This document shows positions 1 to 6,223 of a stretch of 11,880 nt of DNA, in pieces. The notes under the pieces are model-generated. The model had not been told where the DNA came from. It was given only the letters and a program-made list of their open reading frames with translations, and did no database searches. The stretch is from CAZNFR01 sp964572225. GTDB lineage: Bacteria > Bacteroidota > Bacteroidia > Bacteroidales > GCA-2748055. The position numbers and the translations under genes were made by a program. The stretch covers positions 1-11,880 of the forward strand of contig CAZNFR010000096.1 in the NCBI GenBank assembly GCA_964572225.1. Direction: 5' to 3'. Position 1 is the first letter of the stretch, and the number at the start of each line of letters is the position of its first letter.

Positions 1-1138
1 ATTTCCGGTCGCGCACCATCCTCATAGGATAATACATCTGAATCTCATGAAAAGTGTGGGAAGAATAAACTTCATCATACCCTTCGGCCCTTTCCTTCTC
101 CACCACCGGCCGGAAAGTCCTCCCGTGAACCGGGTAAGCCGATGGGTCCACCCCGGCATAGTCCAGCAGGGTCGGAGTAATATCAGCAAAACTCACCATG
201 GCATCCGTTGCAATCCCTTTTTTTTCTGCTGAAGGGTCCCTGAACACAAACGGGAGTCGTACCCCTGGTTCATAGAGATTCGCCTTGGCACCGGCAAAAG
301 GTCGCCCGTTGTCGGATGTGAACAAAAAAACGGTATTCTCCCATTTCCCGGATTCCTTCAGGATTTCCATGATCCGCGCCAGCCCTTTATCGGCCCGTTG
401 CATTGACATGTAATACTTACTGAGTTTTTCCCGTATCTCGGGTATGTCCGGCAAATGCGAAGGCACAATNNNNNNNNNNATGGTGTCGCTGCCCTCTCTC
501 AAAAAAGGTGAATGCGGATCCCAGGTACAAAAATACAGGAAGAAGGGTTCCGGATCATCCTTGCTCAGAAACTCCCGAAGATCCTCCGCCAGCTTCACCG
601 GAGGAATGACAGACCCCGAATGGGGATAGTAGGGTGCCTCGTCAAAATGCTTCCACACACTGTCGGGGTACTGGGATTTCTTCGGACCGTAATCATCGAA
701 GCGGAAAACCGTGCGTGGGGGTGCCACATGAAGCTTCCCAACCCTCATGGTCCGGTAACCCACACTGTCGAGAATCACAGGCAGGGATTTGATATGGTCA
801 AAAGCCGAGAAATGGGATTCAAAATGTGCATGCCCGTAATGTCCGGTAGCATGATTATGCATACCGGTGAGTATGGTCGACCGGCTGGCGGCACAGGATG
901 GTGAACTGCAATAGGCATAATCAAACCGTGTACCCTCCGCCGCAAGCCGATCCAGGGCCGGGGTTTTGATCACCGGATTGCCATAGCATCCGGCATCGTT
1001 CGTCCCCAGATCGTCCACAAGGAATAAAACGATGTTGGGTCGGGCCGACATTTCGGCCGGATCTTCCTTTATGCTGTCAGAGCTGCAGGAAAACAGCATA
1101 CCCGCAGAAAGCAGGGGTAGTAAGTTGGTTGTCTTCAT
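1..1138 (-). CDS. Sulfamidase-like type I sulfatase lipoprotein (C-terminus beyond window)
   Basis: This is the first ~379 codons of an arylsulfatase-superfamily enzyme that hydrolyses sulfate esters or N-sulfate groups on glycans. The N-terminus is a lipoprotein signal with lipobox LFSC (Cys18), so the mature enzyme is probably membrane-anchored outside the cytoplasm. Metal-binding VDD lies at residues 41-43. CAASR at 82-86 fits the C-x-(P/A)-S-R signature, with Cys82 to be converted to formylglycine. WDPH is at 206-209 and TSDNG at about 274-278 (nominal numbering past the gap). The order SLPVILDSVGYRT, GKLHVAP, FFLYFCTWDPH, TSDNGRPF, HEIQMYYPMR closely parallels human SGSH (heparan N-sulfatase), which favours the sulfamidase-like subfamily over ordinary arylsulfatases. 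The true substrate is not established. Ten N (470-479) interrupt the gene but the frame continues. It begins 19 bp after ispG and is probably co-transcribed with it. No sulfatase-maturating enzyme is in the window. Confidence 0.9.
   Translation of the reverse strand, partial: MKTTNLLPLLSAGMLFSCSSDSIKEDPAEMSARPNIVLFLVDDLGTNDAGCYGNPVIKTPALDRLAAEGTRFDYAYCSSPSCAASRSTILTGMHNHATGHYGHAHFESHFSAFDHIKSLPVILDSVGYRTMRVGKLHVAPPRTVFRFDDYGPKKSQYPDSVWKHFDEAPYYPHSGSVIPPVKLAEDLREFLSKDDPEPFFLYFCTWDPHSPFLREGSDTXXXXIVPSHLPDIPEIREKLSKYYMSMQRADKGLARIMEILKESGKWENTVFLFTSDNGRPFAGAKANLYEPGVRLPFVFRDPSAEKKGIATDAMVSFADITPTLLDYAGVDPSAYPVHGRTFRPVVEKERAEGYDEVYSSHTFHEIQMYYPMRMVRDRK
470..479. other. Assembly gap (10 N) inside the sulfatase gene
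   Basis: A run of ten N replaces sequence between DPHSPFLREGSDT and IVPSHLPDIPE of the sulfatase. If taken literally it encodes four unknown residues and keeps frame. In human SGSH about 40 residues separate the equivalent DPH from the VPxxxPDTP segment, against about 16 here. The round number of N may therefore be a placeholder for a longer missing stretch. Confidence 0.9.
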
Positions 1139-1157
1139 AAGTATATATGTTAGTTGG

Positions 1158-3020
1158 TCATTTCTTTCGGATAACCCTTAGCAATTCCTCCACCGCATCC
1201 TCCTCCGGTATGTTCTTTTTCACGGCTTCCGTTCCCTTGTACAAGGTTACTTTTCCCGGTCCTGCCCCCACATAGCCATAATCCGCATCGGCCATTTCAC
1301 CCGGACCGTTCACAATACAGCCCATCACCGCGATCTTTAGTCCGGTAAACTCCCGGGTAGCCGCCTTCACCTTTTTGAGGGTCTGCTGTATGTTAAATAG
1401 CGTTCGTCCACAAGAGGGACAGGCAATATACTCCGTTTCGGATATGCGCACCCCGGCCGATTGAAGGATGCGGAAAGAAAGGTTCCGCAGATCGCGGGTC
1501 TCCAGACTCTCATGCTTGCCGTGAATCCATATCCCGTCTCCGAGTCCGTCCACCAGCACACTCCCGAAATCCACCGAAGCCCGGATCATAAGCTCTTCAG
1601 ATCCGGTTCCCTCATACTCAGTATGCAGCACCACCGGCCATTCTCCTTTGTAATCACGGAAAAACCTGCGTACTCTGCCGGTAAAATCCTTTGCCGGTAC
1701 ATCCAGAATCAGCACAAGTTGCACATTTCCGGGAATCTTGTTTTCTATCCTGCGATAATCCTGTATGGATACCACCCTGGTAAAAGCCACTATCTCGTCC
1801 GACACCTTCCTCACCACCAGATCGGCCTCTTCGATCTCAGGCAGAAACCCGATCTTATAGCGGTACTTGTCGAGCCAGAGGTGATATTTACTCAGAAAAC
1901 TGATTCCCTTCACCGGCGAAAACGTAAGGGGGTTGTTCCCGGTGTACAGAATATCCGATGCTTTGGGATAGATCTTAAGGGTATAATCGGGATTGATCCC
2001 ATACCCGGCCTGCATCAGCTCCCTCCCCGTCCATTCCGAATCCTCCGTCCCGGTTATCACGGTAACCGCTTCATCTCCCCCGGTAATGTTCACCTTGCGT
2101 GTGGGTCTGCGTTGGTATTGAAGAGGATCAAAGGGCATGTCCTCTCCAAAAAGCGCCCCGGAATCCGCACCCTCTCTCCCGGAAAACTCCACGATCTGTC
2201 TTGCCACCGGGATCTCCAATTCAGGATCCTCCGTTAGTGAAACCCTTATGGTATCCCCTATCCCGTCGCGCAACAGGCTCCCAATGCCCACGGCCGACCG
2301 GCTCCGTCCTTCATCCTCGTTTCCCGCCTCGGTAACTCCCAGGTGAATGGGATAGTTGTATCCGAGTTCCCTCATCCTTTTCACCAGCAAACGGTTGGAG
2401 CGGATCATCACCGCGGTCGAAGAGGCTTTCAGGGAGATCACCAGCTTTTCAAAATTCTCCGCATGAAAGATCCGGATAAACTCCAGGGCCGATTCCACCA
2501 TCCCTTCCGGCGTATTCCCATACCAGGTTTTGATCCTCTCCGAAAGGGATCCATGGTTCACCCCGATCCTGACGGCCGTACCGTTTTTCCGGCACAGCTC
2601 TATAAGCGGATGCAGCTTCTCCTGCAGCTTCCCGGAGAGTACATCGTAAATGCCCTGATCAAAATGATCCGGTCCTGCGTACTTTTTCTCCAGGTAATTT
2701 CCCGGGTTGATCCTGATCTTTTCCACGATCCCTGCCGCCTCCAGGGCCACCTCAGGGGAAAAATGCACATCGGCGACCAGGGGACCCATATAATTTTTTT
2801 TCCGAAGCTCCTCACGGATGCTCTCCAGACTTTTTATTTCTTTTTTCGTCGGAACGGTCAGCCTTACCATGCCCGCACCCGCATCAAAAATCCGCATGCA
2901 CTGTTCCACCGACAACACCACATCGTTGGTATCGGTATTGGTCATCGACTGAAGAAGCACCGGCGAGTCTCCCCCGATGAAAACATTGCCTATTCCGAAC
3001 TTTCCAGATATTCCTGACAT
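1158..3020 (-). CDS. ispG: 4-hydroxy-3-methylbut-2-enyl diphosphate synthase, long insert-bearing form
   Basis: IspG (GcpE) is the [4Fe-4S] enzyme of the MEP pathway that reductively opens methylerythritol cyclodiphosphate to HMBPP, an isoprenoid precursor; it is cytosolic. The N-terminal TIM barrel starts with the segment around QSMTNTDT (25-32) and includes VADVHFSP (82-89), KIRINPGN (101-108) and GVTEAGNEDEG (228-238). The C-terminal iron-sulfur domain carries CPSC (Cys534, Cys537) and GCIVNGPGE (Cys568, Glu575), the three cysteine and one glutamate cluster ligands. At 620 residues it is far longer than the ~370-residue E. coli enzyme. The extra ~200-250 residues (about 290-510) are the middle domain known from plant, chlamydial and Bacteroidota IspG. 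The start ATG lies 21 bp after the cysS stop. No Shine-Dalgarno sequence is evident, as is usual in Bacteroidota. It probably shares a transcript with cysS and the downstream sulfatase. Confidence 0.97.
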   Translation of the reverse strand: MSGISGKFGIGNVFIGGDSPVLLQSMTNTDTNDVVLSVEQCMRIFDAGAGMVRLTVPTKKEIKSLESIREELRKKNYMGPLVADVHFSPEVALEAAGIVEKIRINPGNYLEKKYAGPDHFDQGIYDVLSGKLQEKLHPLIELCRKNGTAVRIGVNHGSLSERIKTWYGNTPEGMVESALEFIRIFHAENFEKLVISLKASSTAVMIRSNRLLVKRMRELGYNYPIHLGVTEAGNEDEGRSRSAVGIGSLLRDGIGDTIRVSLTEDPELEIPVARQIVEFSGREGADSGALFGEDMPFDPLQYQRRPTRKVNITGGDEAVTVITGTEDSEWTGRELMQAGYGINPDYTLKIYPKASDILYTGNNPLTFSPVKGISFLSKYHLWLDKYRYKIGFLPEIEEADLVVRKVSDEIVAFTRVVSIQDYRRIENKIPGNVQLVLILDVPAKDFTGRVRRFFRDYKGEWPVVLHTEYEGTGSEELMIRASVDFGSVLVDGLGDGIWIHGKHESLETRDLRNLSFRILQSAGVRISETEYIACPSCGRTLFNIQQTLKKVKAATREFTGLKIAVMGCIVNGPGEMADADYGYVGAGPGKVTLYKGTEAVKKNIPEEDAVEELLRVIRKK

Positions 3021-3041
3021 GCTGATCCCTTTTTTTTTACC

Positions 3042-4508
3042 CTATGATTTGCGTTTCCATTCCGTACTGCCTTTCCGGTCGAGGATCTCAATGCCCAGCG
3101 CATTCAGGGCATCCCTTATCCTGTCGGCCGTTTCGAAATCCTGCCTCTCCTTGGCCTCCGTACGAATATTTAATACGGCCTCAATCAGGTCAGGCACCAA
3201 ACCGTCGCTGCCCGCCTGCTTCTCCTTTTTCAGTCCGAGTATGGAAAAGAGTATATGCTGAAAGGACGATCGAAGGGTTTCCAGATCCAGCAGGTTAAGA
3301 CTTTCTTTCCCTTCCTTCATAAGGTTGATGAATCGCACCCCGTCGAAAAGCCGGGCAATGGCCACCGGACTGTTAAGGTCGTCGAGCAGGGCATCCAGTG
3401 CCGCCCGGATCACATCGTTCACATCAAAGCTCGACCTGTCGGCAGGCTCCAGGGTGGATAGCGTGTCGACCGCTTCCAGCAATCGGGCCAGCCCTTTCTC
3501 AGCTGCCTGCAGGGCCTCATTGGAAAAGTCGAGCGTTCCCCTGTAGTGTGCCTGAAGTATGAAAAACCGGATGGCCATCGGGGAGTAGGCTTTTTCCAAA
3601 AGGGCATGCTCACCCCCGAAAAGCTGATCGAGCGTAATAAAATTGCCCAGGGATCTGCCCATCTTCTGTCCGTTGATGGTGATCATGTTGTTATGCACCC
3701 AGTACCGTACCGCTTCCTTTCCGGTAGCAGCTACCGTCTGGGCTATCTCACATTCGTGATGGGGAAACAGCAGATCAAGCCCGCCTCCATGAATATCAAT
3801 ATGATCGCCCAGGTATTTGCGGCTCATCACCGAGCATTCCAGGTGCCAGCCCGGAAAGCCTTCCCCCCACTGCGAGGGCCATCGCATAATATGTTGGTCG
3901 CCGGCTTTCTTCCAGATGGCAAAATCCAGCGGACTTCTTTTGCCCGTCTGTCCCTCCAGGTTCCGGGTATTGCTGAGCAGCTCATCGGTCTTCCTTCCCG
4001 AAAGGATCCCATAGGAATGATCCTTTTCGTAACGGGACACATCAAAATACACCGATCCATCCGACTCATAGGCATAACCGGCATCCAAAATCTCTTTCAC
4101 CATCGACAGTTGTTCGATGATATGCCCTGAAGCCATGGGCTCAATGCTGGGAGGCAAAACATTCAGACTCCTCATATGATCGTGGTACTGATTCATATAA
4201 TGCTGAACCACCTCCATGGGCTCCAGCTTTTCCAGCCTGGCCTTCTTCCCTACCTTGTCTTCCCCCTCATCGGCGTCGTTCTCCAGGTGTCCCACATCGG
4301 TGATGTTCCGGACATACCTCACCTTATACTCCAGATGCTTCAAAAAACGGAAAAGTAGGTCGAAGGTGATGGCCGCCCGTGCATGCCCCAGGTGGGCATC
4401 GCCGTAAACCGTAGGACCGCAGACATAGAGTCCGACATGCGGAGGTGAGAAGGGTTTGAACTCTTCTTTCTTGCGGGTGAGCGTATTGTAAAGGAAAAGT
4501 TTGTCCAT
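3042..4508 (-). CDS. cysS: Cysteinyl-tRNA synthetase
   Basis: A class I aminoacyl-tRNA synthetase of 488 residues that charges tRNA-Cys in the cytosol. The Rossmann catalytic domain carries the HIGH-type motif HLGH (39-42) and the KMSKS-loop equivalent KMGRS (282-286), a variant familiar in Bacteroidota CysRS. Zinc ligands are expected to be Cys30 (in CGPTVYG), Cys225 (in HLECSVMS), His250 and Glu252 (in PHHECE), which together confer cysteine specificity. The C-terminal part holds the helical DALR/anticodon-binding region, ending in the typical ALGIEILDRKGSTEW segment. I chose the ATG at 4508 because MDKLFLYNTLTRKKEEF is the standard family N-terminus. The frame is open for 165 nt further upstream, but that would overlap the epimerase 3' end and add residues without family support. 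The length matches the bacterial family (~460-500). Confidence 0.97.
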   Translation of the reverse strand: MDKLFLYNTLTRKKEEFKPFSPPHVGLYVCGPTVYGDAHLGHARAAITFDLLFRFLKHLEYKVRYVRNITDVGHLENDADEGEDKVGKKARLEKLEPMEVVQHYMNQYHDHMRSLNVLPPSIEPMASGHIIEQLSMVKEILDAGYAYESDGSVYFDVSRYEKDHSYGILSGRKTDELLSNTRNLEGQTGKRSPLDFAIWKKAGDQHIMRWPSQWGEGFPGWHLECSVMSRKYLGDHIDIHGGGLDLLFPHHECEIAQTVAATGKEAVRYWVHNNMITINGQKMGRSLGNFITLDQLFGGEHALLEKAYSPMAIRFFILQAHYRGTLDFSNEALQAAEKGLARLLEAVDTLSTLEPADRSSFDVNDVIRAALDALLDDLNSPVAIARLFDGVRFINLMKEGKESLNLLDLETLRSSFQHILFSILGLKKEKQAGSDGLVPDLIEAVLNIRTEAKERQDFETADRIRDALNALGIEILDRKGSTEWKRKS

Positions 4509-4612
4509 GACTGTTCTTGAATTCGAAATTGAAGATAAAAGTAAGATTTTCTCTGCAAAACTGGTATTTATCCGGAAGAATCCCGGACCCGGAAAGCGTA
4601 TCTGCCCTTTCT

Positions 4613-5635
4613 TCAGACTGACTGCCTGACCCCTCTTTCCCTGAGAAAGTGCGTTGCCGTTTCCCGGATGCATTCCTCCACTGGGGTAAACTCAAAATCC
4701 AGCTCTTTTCTTACCCTGGAATTATTGAAAAATACCTTTTTGCTTCCTGCCACCACGGTCTCCCGGGTAATCCTCCTTTCGCCTCCCAGGAAGGAAAGCA
4801 TGGCATCGGCCCTCCAGGCCATCCCGGCCAGAAAGGGGGTTGCCTCCCTGCCCGGCTCCTTTACTCCCAGGGCGGCAGCGAGGCATCCAAATACCTTGCG
4901 GTAGGACATGTCAGCCGAGGAAACAATAAACCTTTCACCCGAAACCGGTTTCTCCATCAGGCCCAGCATCACCTCCACCACATCCTTCACACACACATAT
5001 CCGGTAACCCCGTTCATGTAATACTTCAATCCTTTATAAACATTGGTAAAGAGGGAGGATGATCCCTTGTGCCAGTACCCGGGACCCAGGATGATGGAGG
5101 GATTCACGATCACGGCCTTCAGTCCTTCTTCAATTCCACGCCAGACTTCCATCTCGGAGTGAAACTTGGATATGGAATAGGAGGAATTCTGCTTGTCAGG
5201 GGCCCACATCATGGACTCATCCACCTTTTCTCCCGGAGGTGCCGATCCCAGGGCAGAAGTAGAGCTCACATGCAGCATTTTTTCCACACCATGGGAGATA
5301 CAGGCATCCACAACATTCGCGGTGCCTTCGGTATTATTATGGATCAGCCTGGCACGATCGCCCGGTCTGAACGACACAAAAGCAGCCGCATGAAAAACCT
5401 TCCTTACCCCTTCAAAGGCAATATCCAGACTTTCGGGATCAAGTACATCCCCGTCTACCCATTCCACCGCCGATAAAAGCTCGTCCGGCTTTTCGCTGTA
5501 GTAGGAAAAGACCTGCCTGACCAGAGAAAGATCGGATGATTCCCGCTTAAGGGCTCTTATTCTTACCTGGCTTTCAAGCAGTCGATACAGGAGGTGTGAG
5601 CCAAGCAATCCGGTTCCCCCGGTAACTAAAATCAT
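4613..5635 (-). CDS. NAD(P)-dependent epimerase/reductase, extended SDR family
   Basis: A 340-residue cytosolic extended short-chain dehydrogenase/reductase. The dinucleotide-binding glycine motif TGGTGLLG is at residues 5-12. The acidic DGDVLD segment is at 61-66, HAAA at 82-85, the catalytic Ser/Thr region HVSSTSALG at 122-130 and the catalytic YxxxK at Tyr153/Lys157, followed by VNPSIILGPG at 178-186. Together these resemble dihydroflavonol-4-reductase-like and nucleoside-diphosphate-sugar epimerase-like SDRs. The substrate cannot be told from sequence; a nucleotide sugar, a 3-oxo steroid/hopanoid-like compound or another small carbonyl are all possible. It is the first gene of the minus-strand run leading to cysS, ispG and the sulfatase. 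A TACCTTTG promoter-like element lies about 60 bp upstream of its start. Its stop is 104 bp before the cysS start, so cysS could also have its own promoter. Confidence 0.88.
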   Translation of the reverse strand: MILVTGGTGLLGSHLLYRLLESQVRIRALKRESSDLSLVRQVFSYYSEKPDELLSAVEWVDGDVLDPESLDIAFEGVRKVFHAAAFVSFRPGDRARLIHNNTEGTANVVDACISHGVEKMLHVSSTSALGSAPPGEKVDESMMWAPDKQNSSYSISKFHSEMEVWRGIEEGLKAVIVNPSIILGPGYWHKGSSSLFTNVYKGLKYYMNGVTGYVCVKDVVEVMLGLMEKPVSGERFIVSSADMSYRKVFGCLAAALGVKEPGREATPFLAGMAWRADAMLSFLGGERRITRETVVAGSKKVFFNNSRVRKELDFEFTPVEECIRETATHFLRERGVRQSV

Positions 5636-5696
5636 ATGAGGTAGGTTAACGAAAGGACTCTGGCCGTGCTGCCATCTGCCTTTCCGGTTTGAGGTA

Positions 5697-5704
5697 CAAA
5701 GGTA
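5697..5704 (-). promoter_or_regulatory. Candidate Bacteroidota -7 promoter element (TACCTTTG)
   Basis: On the minus strand TACCTTTG matches the Bacteroidota sigma-ABfr -7 consensus TAnnTTTG exactly. It lies in the 111 bp gap upstream of the epimerase and would give a leader of roughly 55 nt. No TTG -33 element is visible at the usual 19-21 nt spacing, so this is a motif match rather than a demonstrated promoter. If real, it starts the epimerase-cysS-ispG-sulfatase unit independently of the four-helix-bundle gene. Confidence 0.45.
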
Positions 5705-5746
5705 GACATTTTTCCGGATCGCCCTTCGGAGCAGGTAAAGGGGTTT

Positions 5747-6079
5747 TCAACCGGAAATCAGCCCGTTCAGAACGTTTTTTATTTCGGAGAGCCTTTCATC
5801 CAGGTCTTCTGTATTCCTTAGCATACGATTCTTTCTCGCCATCTCGAGGTATACCTCCAGGACCGAGATGGCTGAAAGAATAGGATACACTTTCGTAAAA
5901 TCGGTTCTCCCCAACTTTTTCGGGAGGGTATTCACCGACGAACTGATCCCTATGGCCGTCTTCCGTAGCCTGTCGCCTAATTCCCTGGAAGGACCGGTCT
6001 TTAGTCTATGGGTCCTGACATATACTTCCGAAACAACATAAATCAGACGGTTCCAATCTTGCAAATTCTCTTTTTCCAT
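5747..6079 (-). CDS. Four-helix-bundle protein, S23/IVS-encoded type (divergent)
   Basis: A 110-residue, charge-rich, predicted all-helical soluble protein. The pattern W9-x(2)-LIYVVSEVYVRTHRL, then ELGDRLRKTAIGISSSVN (33-50), GRTDFTKVYPILSAISVLEVYLEMARK (56-82) and a final helix ending IKNVLNGLISG resembles the small four-helix-bundle family (TIGR02436-like). That family was first seen in 23S rRNA intervening sequences and is related to the Avd accessory proteins of diversity-generating retroelements. The usual SIPSNIAEG turn is replaced by SSSVNTLPKKLG, so this is a diverged member. No rRNA gene or reverse transcriptase is in the window, so neither context is supported here. The role of stand-alone members is unknown; nucleic-acid binding is only a family-level suggestion. 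The start ATG at 6079 fits the family N-terminus, and the gene diverges from the GH9 gene across 144 bp. Confidence 0.8.
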   Translation of the reverse strand: MEKENLQDWNRLIYVVSEVYVRTHRLKTGPSRELGDRLRKTAIGISSSVNTLPKKLGRTDFTKVYPILSAISVLEVYLEMARKNRMLRNTEDLDERLSEIKNVLNGLISG

Positions 6080-6223
6080 CGTAAAAGAGCATGTTTTCTA
6101 CCCCTTAATGGAAAAAAGCCGGAAATCTCGGTCAGGCAAAACAAACTTTTTTTATTTTTTTTTCTTCTGTAGGGTGGATAGGGAATCCTTTCTATCTTTA
6201 GCCCTCCAACCAAACTAACTGCC
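6080..6223. promoter_or_regulatory. Divergent intergenic region with T-tract and candidate GH9 promoter
   Basis: These 144 bp separate the minus-strand four-helix-bundle gene from the plus-strand GH9 gene, so they should hold both promoters. An almost pure T tract runs from 6147 to 6168. A plus-strand TATCTTTA (6193-6200) differs from the TAnnTTTG -7 consensus only in the last base and ends 23 nt before the GH9 ATG. No convincing -33 TTG was seen. No clear -7 match was found for the minus-strand gene, and no recognisable operator or riboswitch is present. Confidence 0.4.

Noticed and set aside
1461..3017. Two long plus-strand open frames (258 and 224 codons) opposite ispG
   Set aside because: Both mirror conserved ispG codons and show no domain or leader of their own.
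4571..4587. Small inverted repeat TCCGG/CCGGA between the epimerase and cysS
   Set aside because: The 5 bp stem is not followed by a T run on the minus strand, so it is not a convincing terminator or attenuator.
4509..4673. N-terminal extension of cysS to an ATG at 4673
   Set aside because: The extension overlaps the end of the epimerase gene and has no counterpart in CysRS, whose N-terminus is normally just the MDKLFLYNTL-like segment starting at 4508.
5755..6079. Possible diversity-generating retroelement suggested by the Avd-like four-helix-bundle protein
   Set aside because: No reverse transcriptase, template/variable repeat pair or C-type-lectin target is visible in the window; the fold family alone is not enough.
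6147..6168. T-rich tract considered as an intrinsic terminator
   Set aside because: No plus-strand gene ends before it and no stable GC-rich stem precedes it directly. It is better described as an AT-rich part of a divergent promoter region.
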